A stretch of 64,000 nt of DNA. It comes from Oenanthe sinensis. Taxonomy: Eukaryota; Streptophyta; Magnoliopsida; Apiales; Apiaceae. The DNA lies in the NCBI GenBank assembly GCA_028671895.1, contig JAPMAC010000221.1:4650001-4714000 (forward strand), given 5' to 3'. Below the pieces are notes generated by a model, which searched no databases, was not told where the DNA came from, and worked only from the letters and a program-made list of their open reading frames with translations. The position numbers and the translations under genes are program-made. Each line of letters starts with the position of its first letter. The first letter of the stretch is position 1. Positions 38,733-51,057 of the stretch are shown in pieces.

Positions 38733-40083
38733 AGAGATGTTATAGATTTTATCATGAGGAAAATGGAGGTCGCATTCCTCAAATGGTTCTCTCTACCTTG
38801 CTTTTGAAGGTAGGGATCGCATCGCCTATGCACCCATTCATCCAGGATGTATGCAAGTACTTCTACATCGCACCACTTCAACTATATCCAAACGGTTGGA
38901 GGTCGGACATCGCTTTGTTCCTTCTATACAAGAAGCTGAAGTATCCTGACCTCGATGCGAGGACTCTTGGATATTTTTTGAATTTGAAGTCCTCGGGGAA
39001 GAAGAACTTTGACTATCTTTATTTATCAGTTTGGCCTGAGTTCAATGGCAAGAATCTGTTGCACGGCGCCCCGAGCAACGTCGGGCATTGGAAAGAGTCA
39101 TTCTTTTACGTGTTTGACATGACCTGGGTTCAAACCCACTTTAATTATAAACCAAGTAAGTGTGACCACTTTGCTTCGTTCCCCTCTAGTTCGCTTTTAT
39201 TCCCCCTCAAGACTGACCTTTTGTCATTTACTTTATTTCTTAAGTTGCCCCTCATCGCACTCCGCTTGCTGGTGAGGCCAAAGAGCGAGCTGATAGCTTA
39301 TTACGGCTTGCTGTCGAGGAGAGGAATGTGAAGAAATTTGTGATGACCGCGACCCTGGTCGCTCACGGATTCCCGAAGGAGCGAGGCTGACTCCAAAGAA
39401 GGGAAAAGCCATCGCAAGATCAGCTCAGAAGCCTTCTGTGAAGTGTGCCTGGACCGAGTCCGTTATATTATGTTTTTCAATTTTTATTTACCACCATGCA
39501 TCACATCATTTCTTATATGACTTCGCATCGCATCATACTTATACGTTTTTTGCTTCTTTAATTGCATAATTTCTTGTATCTATTCTTTGATCGCTTGGTG
39601 TTTCTCATGCAGGTATGTCGAAGTCTAACATTGTTCCTCTTCCTTTCACTAAAAACGACAATGATGTGGCGATTATAAATGTGGTCTCGAGGCCGGCTCA
39701 ACTCGGCTCGTTGAAAGATGCCAAAGCTTCGGGAAGCAAGCCTCCCCGAGTCGAGTCCAAGAAAAGTCCCCAGGATGCTGAGGTCATAACAATTGACCTG
39801 AAAAAGCAGCGAAGTGAGCTGAACAAAAAAATGACTATGGCCGCGATCCCTCCTCATGCTGCAGCCAATGCTTTTGCGAAGCTGTGGCATTCCTTCATTC
39901 CAAAAAGCGATCTCAATCAATAGGCCCAGTCCTCACTCGAGGAAAACAGCTCTGCTTTGACCCGAGCTGCGGCAAAACTCTTCTATAGGCAAGTGAGCTG
40001 GCATAAGGAGATGCGGGCCTTGACCTCTCAAAATCAAATTCTTAACTTTAAGGTCAAGTCTCTAGAGCTAGAGAAGAAAAAAC
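38733..40083 (+). pseudogene. Gypsy-type transposon domain and following exons
   Basis: One clean block (about 38742-39155) reads ...GIASPMHPFIQDVCKYF then IAPLQLYPNGWR, the typical core of plant 'putative gypsy type transposon' proteins. A GTAAGT donor at 39156 and an AG at 39243-39244 remove an 89 bp intron and restore frame to AGEAKERADSLLRLAVEERN. That block ends in TGA near 39390. After a CAG at 39611-39613 a further exon begins with MSKSNIVPLPF (39615). It is open to an in-frame TAG at 39921 and would otherwise continue into a coiled coil (LELEKKKL). That coiled coil is cut at 40083 by Copia-2. Confidence 0.7.
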
Positions 40084-41627
40084 TGTAGGGTTTCGTGACA
40101 CAAACGCAGCGGAATAAACGCGAAAAATAAATCAAAATAGCGAAACCCTCCGCAGGATCCGTGCGAAAACAAAAGATTTAATTCGGAGATAAAGAATAAA
40201 TACCTTTAGAAGCTTTAACAGTTCATTAATGGAAGATTAATGGAGGTCCAAAGCTTGTTTAATCACCACGTATCCCGCTCTCGCGATCTACGCTCTACGG
40301 TATCCACACGAACACTTTTCATGAAGGATTGATGTGTACTAGCACCCGAAAACTTCTTCTCTCTCTATCTTCCTCCTCTCTCAGAGCGGCTTAGGGTTTT
40401 TGTAAAATCTCTATCTTATTAAATCAGCCCATAAAGAGATTATATTGAGAGAGGAATAAGTTTTCTAATTATAATCCAATTATAATTAATACTAATCCAA
40501 AATTCTAAATTATTTAATTAAGTCTCACTTAATTAATTAATTATTAATTTTGGAATTAGTTTAAGTAATTCATTTATTCTATTTATATAATTAATTAAGT
40601 CATACTTAATTAATATCATAAATAAAATAAATTACTTATTTAATTTAAATTCATAATTTAAATTATTTCTCCTTCAAGCGTTCTTTGTGTGTGACCCTGT
40701 AGGTTATTATTACGTTGGCAACAATTTTAATATCTAATTAAAATTGTAAACAATGAGCGGCATCTAGTAATACATCATTGCTACCCAAGTAATAATAATA
40801 AATCGGTGATTCGATTAAGCCTTTCGTGAATAATGTTCCATGTAATATAATCCCTTTAATCTTGATATTATAGATTAAACTCAAGGCATGTCTCGTGTCA
40901 TCTTCTTCATAATTTAATCTTTATTTTCTTGATCGATGAGTAGACTATTAAAATCAAATCAACATTTGAGCACGGCCGTGCATTTCATAGTCTCACTCAA
41001 ACAAGAGGCCAATAATATCACTCCTAAAATTAGGAGGATTAAATCTCATCTAGATCATTCATATTTCTCATACGATTCATAATATACCCAATGTCCACTT
41101 TTATCATCACCCGGTCAAAGGTAACTTTTAATGTAATCAAAGTATATTAATTCTCGTATAGAAATATAATGATTTCAGGTCTAAGGATCATTACACCATT
41201 ATCACAGTGAGAATTACTTATGACACTTACTTAACATGTAGAATCTCACGGCGGGTCATTCCAGTGCCATGCATTGATACATGCACTTATGTTCTTGACT
41301 TTAGTATCCCCATACCTATGACCAATGAGATGTGGTCATCTGTCAAGAAACATACTAGTCTTTGTGCATTATTATTGTCCTTAAATAATAATACTCGACT
41401 AAGGAATTTTAGGAATAAGATACTATTCATATAATCTCATTTTTAAGTCACATACTTAAAGATATAGAATACGTATCAAAATTCCAAGGACATGTACTAT
41501 GCTTTCAATTTATTACGCAGTAAACAAAACATAATAAATAAATAATAATCAATAAAACATAATCCTTAATAATAAATATTTTCCTTAAAATATAAAAAGT
41601 ATTGTCTCTAGAGCACAATTACTAACA
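40084..41627 (-). repeat. Copia-2 3' LTR (left copy)
   Basis: 1544 bp, same length as the right copy. It lies downstream of the pol relic in minus-strand sense and is separated from it by the polypurine tract. The 75-codon open frame inside is present unchanged in both LTRs and shows no protein-like character. Confidence 0.95.
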
Positions 41628-41638
41628 ATCTCCCACTT
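41628..41638 (-). promoter_or_regulatory. Copia-2 polypurine tract
   Basis: On the minus strand AAGTGGGAGAT directly precedes the TGTTAGTAATTG start of the LTR. Confidence 0.88.
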
Positions 41639-41639
41639 G

Positions 41640-43700
41640 CACTAGAGCCAATTACCCAAGTATCCAATACTCATGGAACTAGTGTGACTTTCGTGCTTCT
41701 GCTGCGACAAAGCCTTAGTCAGTGTGTCTGCAATATTATTATTAGTATACACTTTACATATATGTATATCTCCTTGATCATTAATCTCATTAATTAGGTG
41801 ATATCTCCTAAGTACATGCCCAAACAGCCTCCTTGGCTGCTTCACAAGCATCAATATACTCAGGTTCTATTGTAAAATCAACAATTGTCTTTGCTGTGAA
41901 CCATTCCAGCATACAACATCTCAATAAAACACAAAGCCAGACAGAAACATTAAATTATCGTTATCTGTCTAGAAACCAGTATCACTGAAACCTCTTACAA
42001 CTAGCTTCACATCTCCTCCATATAACAAGAATGAATCTTTAGTCCTCTTTAAGTACTTAAGAATATTCTTGACTGTCGTCCAGTGACCTTCACCTGGATT
42101 AAATCGGTATCTACTCATCATGGTTAAAGCATACGAGACATCAGGACAAGTACATATCATTGCATACATTATAAAACCAATTGCTGACGCATATGGAATT
42201 TTACTCATGCAGTCCCTATCATCCAATGATTTAGGACAAATTTTATTTTGAGATCACTATCCCATGAGACATTGGGACATATCCATTTTAGTCTCTTTGC
42301 ATTTGAAATCGATGCAAAACTTTGTCAATGTATGTACTCTAAATTAGGCCGATCAATCACCTTGATCTATCTCTATAGATCTCGATCCCTAATATATATG
42401 TCACATCGCCTAAGTCTTTCATTGAGAAATTATTTCTCAACCAAGTCTTCACAGTCTGTAGAGAAGGAATGTCATTCCCTATAAGTAATATATCATCAAC
42501 ATATAATATTAGGAATGCCACATGGCTCCCACTAAACTTCTTGTAAACACAAGTTTTATCTTCATTCTGAATAAAGTCAAACTCTTTTTGACTGTTTCAT
42601 GAAAACAAATGTTCCATCTCCTCGAGGCCTGCTTTAATCCATAAATGGATCGACGCAACTTACATACATTTCCAGCATCCTTTAGATCAACAAAACCCTT
42701 AGGGTGTGTCATGTACACATCCATATCTTCTTCAAGGCTCTCATTTAAGAAAGCGGTTTTGACATCCATTTGCCAGATTTCATAGTCATAGTAAACAGCT
42801 ATAGCAAGCAAAATCCTGATGGACATGACCATAACAACTGGTGAAAAGGTCTCATCATAGTCAATACCATGAATTTTCTTGAAACCTTTTGCCACCAATC
42901 GTGCCTTATAGGTCTGTACATTAGCATCCATGTCGGTCTTCTTCTTGAAAACCCACTTGCACCCTATAGGTTTTACCCCTTCAAGTGGATCAACCAAAGT
43001 CCATACTTGATTAGTATACATGGATTCCATCTCAGATTTAATGGCATCCAGCCATCTCTTAGAATCTGGAGTGTTTATAGTATCTAGGTAGGTGAGAGGC
43101 TCATCTTCATCCACAAGCATCACATCACCATCTTGAGTCAAGAGAAATCCATATTATCTCTCGGGCTCATGGCGAATCCTACTAAACCTACGAACACCTG
43201 TGTTTCTTGAGCAGTATTATTTTTCTTGTACATTCTACTCAGGTTCCTCCACTGGTTCAACGTTATCATGTGGGTCTCAAACTTCATTGAGATCTATTAT
43301 CCTCCCACTGTCTCTCAGCAGTTCGAGCAACAAACACTTTGTTCTCGGAAGGATTATAGAAAGAATAACCCCTTGTTTCAGTTGGGTATTCCACAAAATT
43401 ACATTTGTCTGATTTTGGTCCTAGCTTGTCAGAGATTAGACGTTTCACAAACGCTTCACATCCCTAAAATTTTATAAATGACATGCCGTGACGTTGCTCA
43501 GTCCATATCTCATAAGGAGTCTTTTGAACCAATTTAGTAGGAACACAGTTAAGTGTATGTGGAGCCGTTTCCAGGGTGCAACCCCAGAAACTAATTGGAA
43601 GATTCATTGACTCAACATTGATCGCACCATGTCCAACAAGGTGTGATCTCTCCTATCAGAAAAAAAAACTTTTCTTTGATATTTTCTACTTCATCTTTAT
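41640..43700 (-). pseudogene. Copia-2 pol relic (integrase end, reverse transcriptase, RNase H)
   Basis: In minus-strand order: integrase C-terminal block ELPISFWG-like, NLPISFWGCTLETAPHTLN near 43620-43560; reverse transcriptase 43141-42509 (CKWVFKKK, ARLVAKGF, YDETFSPV, QMDVKTAFLN, CKLRRSIYGLKQASR); a frameshift near 42600; then LILYVDDILLIGND (about 42520-42480) with the YVDD site intact; a TGA near 42355; RNase H-linked block SKIPYASAIGFIMYAM and NPGEGHWTTVKNILKYL (42226-41969); and LTKALSQQKHE-like end (about 41700). At least one frameshift and several stops break it. Confidence 0.88.
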
Positions 43701-44599
43701 AGTCTTTGAACTTTTCAAATGATTCGGATTAGTTCTTCAAAAGATACATATATCCGTATCTACTAAAATAATTAGTAAATTTTATGAAGTTAATAAAATC
43801 TACCTTTTGTCATCGTACACATATGACCACATACATCACTATGTATAAGTCATACTCATTCAATGATCCCTTCACCATGTCCGGTAAAAGGAGCTTTAGT
43901 CATTTTACCAAATAAACCAAGATTCGCATCCTTTTGTATGATTCATAATCAAACTTATCCATGAATGCATCCTTATGTATTCTGGAAATGCGTTTCTCAT
44001 TAATATGGCCTCAGCGACAGTGCCAAAGGTAATATTTGATTTGAGTCACTTTAGAACATATAAATTGTTAATTAGATGTGCAACATTATAAGGCTCATCA
44101 TCAAAATAGAATAAACAACTATTGTTATAAAATGAAAAAGCCTTTCTTGTCCAAACAAGAAACTGAAATAATGTCTCTGCTAATTACAAGCACGCTATAA
44201 CAATTATTAAGTTCTAAATTTTCCTTATAGGCCAAAAATTAAGTAACGAGTTCCTCGAACCAGAGCAACTATCTTTACTCCAATTCCAACCCGATACCTT
44301 AAGCTTGACCCTTATTGATCATCATCTTCCGATCTTCCAATTAAGCATGACAGTTTAATTTCCAGTCTCCCAACTTTCCACAGAAGTGACAATCGTCTTC
44401 TTTATCAATACCTCATTCAGACTTTAGAGTCTGCTTTAGGGATTGGACTTTGGTTTGACAACGGAACTAGATCAAATCTTCTCCTTGCCTTTCCATTTTC
44501 CTTTCCCTTTTGCATTCCCTATGTTTACCATCAATATAGTAGTAGTTCATGCATTTATCATATTACTTTCAGCAGTTCTCAACATGCTTAGCAACTCAA

Positions 44600-45100
44600 T
44601 GGGTGTTTTACCAATCTTATTCACTTTATTGTTCATAACAAAATAAGAATAATATTTGTCCAAAGATTGTAAGATCAAATCTAACTGTCTCCAGACCAAT
44701 CTGGAAACCCAAAATATCAATGGTATTCATTATACCCTATAATCTTTAGAACATGTGGTGTAACCGGGTCTCACTCTCCCTACTTGTAAGTGTATAGTGC
44801 CCTTTCAAATATATCTTGTGCTTAATCGTTTCATAAGCATCTATATGCTTGTATTGCTTCTTAAGCTCAGCACATATATTTGCGAGCATGAGACATGAAA
44901 CATCAGTCGCAACATCAATTTGCTTCCAATAAGCACTATGATTTGCACATGTTACATTCTCAACTTTAAGAGCAGGGGAAGAGATTTGACTAATATCGTG
45001 GTGCCCGAGGACGATCCTCAAGCTCCTATGTCAGTCAAGGAAATATATTCTCGTCAACTTGTCCTTCTCAAGAACTGATTGCATAGAGAAGTTGTTTGTG
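44600..45100 (-). pseudogene. Copia-2 gag relic
   Basis: The frame 45021-44746 reads DVATDVSCLMLANICAELKK then HIDAYETIKHKIYL, the signature of the plant copia gag polypeptide (UBN2 type). No complete gag frame or zinc knuckle is left. Between this block and the integrase (43700-44600) I see only fragments. Confidence 0.75.
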
Positions 45101-47285
45101 TTTATCATTTGATATCTACAATATTAAAGTGCATAAAATAAACTAGGTTGCAAATTTAATATTAATTATGTTTAAGTGATTATGGTATATCATCATATAC
45201 CTCCCACTATTTTTATCAAACTAATAGCCCTTACTATTAATTTGGAAAGTATATCCCATAATTCTTTCTAGTGAGCCAAGATCCATATTTCGTCATGTCC
45301 TAAGTCAACCACTGGAAGTCCTTAGAAAATGATTATTTAGGTAGACAACAGTTGTCAATTATATCATATATAATTCTTGGATAGTTTGGTGAACAACGAT
45401 TGATCTTATCTATCTAATAGACTTTTAACCAAACTCTATGCTTCTAAGTTCATAATAGTTGAATATAACCGTTTATTTTCACTTATTATGACGACTCAGT
45501 TAAGTTAGACCCAATGATACAACGGCCGAATATAACCGTTTATATTCGTCGCATCTCACCACGATAGATAGGAGTCCCCTGCCACTGACAGTCCTTCCCC
45601 TTATCGATCTAGGATTTGATGAGTGTTCATTCATTGGAAAGCATCCGAGTAAAACTTAATATTTTGTTAAGGGGTTTTAGAAAATTTATAACGTTCATGA
45701 TCACATTATAAAGAGATCCTCAATTTTTCCTTGAACCAAATATTTCAAATCGACATCTTAAATTGTTCATTTCCCAGGTAGATGGAGGATACCAATGGTC
45801 ACACTTAAAACCCATCAGCCTTACGAATACGCATATCCGCTTTTGTCAGAAAATCCCAATTATAGATATCAAAAATCCATATTTAATTCCGTGTTTTAAA
45901 AATCCATATTTCATAAACACAAGAATCTCATGATCGTTTGTTAATTTTAAAATCTTGAATCGTTACAGATTTTATCTTGTTTAAGCAAACATGGCATGGG
46001 TGTCGTATCTAATACATACATGATTAATCAATATTAAGCATGCATCTCAATTATATCTACGCATACATACCAATACATGCAATCATATACATATATGTAA
46101 TGTGCGTAAATTAAACGTGTTTGGTTATGGCCCCATCCTATATGATATTTCCAAGCTAATGGAAATATCAAGGTCAGTCTATGGTGGTTTTAAAAATACT
46201 ATCTATTACATGTCTTCTTTCTTCATTGCTCCATCATCCCCTTTTGGATCGCCTCCTTGCTTGCAAGTCTTCATTGATAATTACATTGAATAATAAAAAT
46301 AAAACTATTCTAATGAAATTACAAGAAGAACTCGAGTTACATTCGAGATAATTAAATTACAATAAATAAACGACATGCAAGTCGTATTTAGAAATCAAAA
46401 CCATAAATCAAAACCACTATCCTATGGGTCTTTAGGCCATAACCATCCATCATGCTATCATATAACACATATAATATATCTCATATTATATAATCATATC
46501 ATATAATCATATATAACAAATTTCGAAATTTCAGAAAATTAAAAACAGATTTCTGAAGACAATAAATCGCTATTTCGAGGCCATTAACGACGTCAAACGC
46601 CTTACAGACCCGTCGGTGATAGCATATCTATCAGTTTTGTTCATTGGCCCGATTCCAGTCAGAAAATACATATCGTTTACGAAAATCGGATACAGTAGTC
46701 AGATTTCTCCAAATCTGACGGTGTTTCAGAAATCGTATCATATACAATTCTCATAACAAGAACAAACATATATCATATATACATACACAGAGATACATAC
46801 AATCATCATATGATTATACATTACATGAATATCATATATTCATAATATATACATACATATACTCAAAATTTTAGAAAATCAAATAATTTTCAGAAAATCA
46901 TAAATCACCGTTTTGGAGGCTGTAACGACATCTAATGGCTTACAGACACAGAGCTGACTATGTCAGTATTGCTCAGTGACCCGATTCCAGTTAGAAAACA
47001 CATATCGTTTGCGAAAATCGGACAACGGACACAGATTTCAGAAAATCAACGGCAGCCGTTTCAGAATTCGTATCGAATACGATTCCCATAATAAGAAAAA
47101 ACATGTATCATATACATACATCAACACACATAATCATCACATGATTATACATCATATGAATATCATATATTCATAATATATATAAACATATACATATTAT
47201 ATCAATATAAAATCATGATAGATCGCATACATGCTTATATATCAAAAACTGTTAAGCACATAACCGAATTAAAACGTTTCGCAAG
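45100..47285 (-). other. Copia-2 5' leader with a diverged duplication
   Basis: About 46525-46760 and 46880-47130 are diverged copies; shared parts include GACCCGATTCCAGTTAGAAAA-like, CATATCGTTT-CGAAAATCGGA and TTTCAGAAATCGTATC. Rich in ATATAC repeats. No gene recognised. Confidence 0.7.
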
Positions 47286-47286
47286 T

Positions 47287-47299
47287 AGCTCTGATGCCA
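47287..47299 (-). promoter_or_regulatory. Copia-2 primer-binding site
   Basis: On the minus strand, right after the LTR, ATGGCATCAGAGC matches the initiator methionine tRNA site with one change from the usual TGGTATCAGAGC. Confidence 0.88.
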
Positions 47300-47300
47300 T

Positions 47301-48844
47301 TGTAGGGTTTCGTGACACAAACGCAGTGGAATAAACGCGAAAAATAAATCAAAATAGCGAAACCCTCCGCAGGATCCATGCGAAAACAAAAGATTTAATT
47401 CGGAGATAAAGAATAAATACCTTTAAAAGCTTTAACAGTTCATTAATGGAAGATTAATGGAGGTCCAAAGCTTGTTTAATCACCACGTATCCCGCTCTCG
47501 CGATCTACGCTCTACGGCATCCACACGAACACTTTTCATGAAGGATTGATGTGTACTAGCACCCGAAAACTTCTTCTCTCTCTATCTTCCTCCTCTCTCA
47601 GAGCGGCTTAGGGTTTTTGTAAAATCTCTATCTTTTTAAATCAGCCCATAAAGAGATTATATTGAGAGAGGAATAAGTTTTCTAATTATAATCCAATTAT
47701 AATTAATACTAATCCAAAATTCTAAATTATTTAATTAAGTCTCACTTAATTAATTAATTATTAATTTTGGAATTAGTTTAAGTAATTCATTTATTCTATT
47801 TATATAATTAATTAAGTCATACTTAATTAATATCATAAATAAAATAAATTACTTATTTAATTTAAATTCATAATTTAAATTATTTCTCCTTCAAGCGTTC
47901 TTTGTGTGTGACCCTGTAGGTTATTATTACGTTGGCAACAATTTTAATATCTAATTAAAATTGTAAACAATGAGCGGCATCTAGTAATACATCATTGCTA
48001 CCCAAGTAATAATAATAAATCGGTGATTCGATTAAGCCTTTCGTGAATAATGTTCCATGTAATATAATCCCTTTAATCTTGATATTATAGATTAAACTCA
48101 AGGTATGTCTCGTGTCATCCTCTTCATAATTTAATCTTTATTTTCTTGATCGATGAGTAGACTATTAAAATCAAATCAACATTTGAGCACGGCCGTGCAT
48201 TTCATAGTCTCACTCAAACAAGAGGCCAATAATATCACTCCTAAAATTAGGAGGATTAAATCCCATCTAGATCATTCATATTTCTCATACGATTCATAAT
48301 ATACCCAATGTCCACTTTTATCATCACCCGGTCAAAGGTAACTTTTAATGTAATCAAAGTATATTAATTCTCGTATAGAAATATAATGATTTCAGGTCTA
48401 AGGATCATTACACCATTATCACAGTGAGAATTACTTATGACACTTACTTAACATGTAGAATCTCACGGCGGGTCATTCCAGTGCCATGCATTGATACATG
48501 CACTTATGTTCTTGACTTTAGTATCCCCATACCTATGACCAATGAGATGTGGTCATCTGTCAAGAAACATACTAGTCTTTGTGCATTATTATTGTCCTTA
48601 AATAATAATACTCGACTAAGGAATTTTAGGAATAAGATACTATTCATATAATCTCATTTTTAAGTCACATACTTAAAGATATAGAATACGTATCAAAATT
48701 CCAAGGACATTTACTATGCTTTCAATTTATTACGCAGTAAACAAAACATAATAAATAAATAATAATCAATAAAACATAATCCTTAATAATAAATATTTTC
48801 CTTAAAATATAAAAAATATTGTCTCTAGAGCACAATTACTAACA
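47301..48844 (-). repeat. Copia-2 5' LTR (right copy)
   Basis: 1544 bp; differs from the left copy at about ten positions found by eye (for example GCAGCGG/GCAGTGG near the start and GACATGTAC/GACATTTAC near the end), so insertion was recent. Confidence 0.95.
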
Positions 48845-49258
48845 AAAACTGCTCGAGGAGAAGAAGAGGCTGAAGGACAAACTCTTCCGCTAAAGAGGGA
48901 TCTCCGATCCACGAAGGACAAAGTCAAAGAGCTGGAGAAGGAGAAAGATTCAAATAAACAGGTCTTCGATGAGAAACTTAGCGAGCTCGAGACCCAGATC
49001 TTGACTCAAGAAATGGCCATCTCTCCGTTCGTTGCTGAAAAAGATGAAGCTGTGAAGAAGGCCTTGGCTCTAGAGCAGTTTAAGTTTATGAAGTCATTCA
49101 TGAAGAAGTTGCCCAACTTTGATTGGGGCCAGCTGGGCGAAGCAACCCGGGTCTATGTGAGGCGCTTCACAAAGAGCTGGATAAGAAGGCCATTCAGCGA
49201 TCCGCGGAGCTAGAGGTGAAGCGAGCCCAAGAGCAGCAACAAGAGGAGGCTTCATAAT
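48845..49258 (+). pseudogene. Gypsy-type element gag-like frame, C-terminal coiled-coil part
   Basis: Resumes directly after the AAAAC duplication with LEEKKRLKDKLF, then frameshifts into KDKVKELEKEKD...LSELETQILTQE, and shifts again to EALHKELDKKAIQRSAELEV before a TAA at 49256-49258. Heptad-rich and highly charged, so a coiled coil. Two frameshifts make it non-functional. Confidence 0.65.
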
Positions 49259-49482
49259 TTCTTTAATTATTTGTCTGTAATGTTGAATATTAGACAAGTA
49301 TTTTGTGCTTGGATGCGAGCTGAATTCGTTGGGTTGCAGGCACCGACTATGCGTCGCATTTGTATCAATTTTAACTTCATTATAATGTTTTCACTTCTTC
49401 CATCTCTTTTGTGTTCGCTTTATTTTATTTATACACACCTTGATTTTATGCTTGTGTCACATAGTATTGCTCCATGTTACAC

Positions 49483-50647
49483 TGTTAGGTCCAAATGTGT
49501 TGTAGAGGGTGGGGGGGGGGTGAATACAACTTTTCGAATTAATGAAGCAATAAATACTATGTAATAAATGAACACAATGATTCAAGGAATATATGTTTTA
49601 TATATAACTTGAAAGGGTTGCTACAACATTCATTACAAAGTACACCAGAAGTAAAGAGGGTAGTAAATGATACTAAGCTCTGTGAATATACTCTCTCTCT
49701 TTTACAAGTGTTTATCTCGAAAATATTGCTCTCTTCAAAATAATACACAAGTACTTCTATTTATACTACTTGTAATCTATGTCTTGTAGTCTTCAAAGAT
49801 TAAGATATACGTGGCCCAATGATGTCCACATAAATCTTATCTAATCTTGAAAGCTTGGAAATCTGCCAATTAGATGATGCCATGTGTCATGTTGAAATTG
49901 CCCTTCATGTAGAACATCTACTTGAGAACTTCTACTTGGCCATCTCGAATATCTATCTCGAATATTCTACATAGGAATGTTCTACTTGGCCATCTCGAAC
50001 ATTTAAGTCGAATATTCTACACAGGAATATTCTACTTGGCCATCTCGAACATTTAAGTCGAATATTCTACATAGGAATATTCTACTTGACCATCTTGAAC
50101 ATTTTGTACTTAGAAAAAATTCTGGGCTTCAACTTGAAACTTCAATGCAACATTTTGAACTTGTGATTTCTTTATGTCTTCCATATTCTTCAACAAGCTC
50201 TTGAACCTGGATCTCTATTACTGACATAAACTTGTTATCAATGTCCTGACACTTGATGCAATGGTCTGATTCATAAGTGACTAGTCTTGATAGTGTTTCT
50301 GCTTCTTGAATAGATTACCATATTCAATTAGTAATGTGGCTTTCCAAATATTGCTTTCCTTCTTGTTCACTTGAAATCAATTAGTCTTATTGATACTGAT
50401 AGTTATGATCTTGAGTCTTTAAGTTACAAATCACTGAGGCATGAACAACTCTGTCTTGAACTTCTTTCAATGATTTCTTCTTTATTTGATCATAGTTAAC
50501 ATGTTGAATTGTATCAATTACCCTGTCTTCATTTAGCATTGATTTCTTTGTGACTTCATGTTCTTGATTGTCTTCTGGTTAAGTATCTTTTCTTTTAGTT
50601 GAGTTACATAAGTTATAGTGTTACAAGTTTAGACACTCTGCCTTTCA
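49483..50647 (-). repeat. Copia-3 3' LTR
   Basis: On the minus strand it starts TGAAAGGCAGAG and ends GGACCTAACA. TATAAATA on the minus strand at 49758-49765 marks the likely promoter. A G10 tract (49511-49520, plus strand) lies near the end of the LTR. Contains the 50 bp tandem units listed next. Confidence 0.94.
49931..50110. repeat. 50 bp tandem units with GAATATTC inside the Copia-3 LTR
   Basis: TCTACTTGGCCATCTCGAA recurs with exact 50-base spacing at 49931, 49981, 50031 and 50081 (the last degenerate). Most units hold two GAATATTC (or GAATGTTC) palindromes. The array sits upstream of the LTR TATA box in the U3 part. Confidence 0.93.
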
Positions 50648-50661
50648 ATCTCCCCCTATTT
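50648..50661 (-). promoter_or_regulatory. Copia-3 polypurine tract
   Basis: Minus-strand AAATAGGGGGAGAT abutting the TGAAAGG start of the 3' LTR; the same tract is in Copia-1 and in the remnant at 15947-15960. Confidence 0.95.
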
Positions 50662-51057
50662 GATAGTCTAACAATGACATTCAAATTAACAAAGGGATAA
50701 CTCAACTAAACAATGAGACGAGAAAAAGATAAATAACATTACTGTCTTGTTTGAATTACAACTGAAATAAACTTGAAAACAATTCAAAGAACTAGAATAA
50801 ATAAAACTTAAGCTAGTCAGAAAATTCGAACTTCGAATTAAAGATCATTTGAGTGATTCCTATCACCTGGATTATTTCATACCTTTCAGTCAAACTTATA
50901 TCACCTTATTGGATCCACTCTGATTCACGGTTACAGTATGGTACGTTAGCCTATCTCGCATACTGTGATCAGGTGAATTTTCCTCAAGTGAGTTAAAGCA
51001 ACCAAAAAGATATGAAGTTTTTCCAACTTCAAGTTCACACCACTCTGACCGTTAATT
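50662..51057 (-). other. Copia-3 non-coding DNA between the post-pol frame and the polypurine tract
   Basis: About 400 bases without a gene. Conserved with the remnant at 15961-16345, including the TCACCTTATTGGATCCACTC block. Confidence 0.7.

Larger units (their letters stand above)
40084..48844 (-). mobile_element. Copia-2: Ty1/copia element, LTRs nearly identical, coding region damaged
   Basis: 8761 bp. Both LTRs are 1544 bp (40084-41627 and 47301-48844), starting TGTAGGGTTTCG and ending CTAACA on the plus strand. The target AAAAC is duplicated exactly at 40079-40083 and 48845-48849. PBS and polypurine tract lie in the right places for minus-strand transcription. I count about ten substitutions between the LTRs by eye. 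It interrupts the coiled-coil part of the older gypsy-type element. Confidence 0.96.
23200..49482 (+). mobile_element. Old gypsy-type (putative transposon domain) element, split by Copia-1, Copia-2 and Copia-3
   Basis: Residual pieces at 23200-25669, 38733-40083 and 48845-49482 are GC-richer than their surroundings and join across the copia insertions once one copy of each 5 bp target duplication is removed. The coding parts resemble the plant gypsy-type transposon domain (family PF04195-like) with a coiled-coil C-terminal part; no protease, integrase or reverse transcriptase is visible. It may be a non-autonomous (LARD or TR-GAG type) element. The left boundary is approximate, and no LTR pair was found because the right end lies beyond Copia-3 or is lost. 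Confidence 0.65.

Noticed and set aside
41207..41434. 75-codon open frame, repeated identically at 48424-48651
   Set aside because: It lies inside both LTR copies of Copia-2 on the strand opposite to the element, so duplication explains its conservation; no protein family is recognisable.
49557..49748. 63-codon open frame, repeated at 63564-63755
   Set aside because: Identical because it lies in the two LTRs of Copia-3; not a gene.
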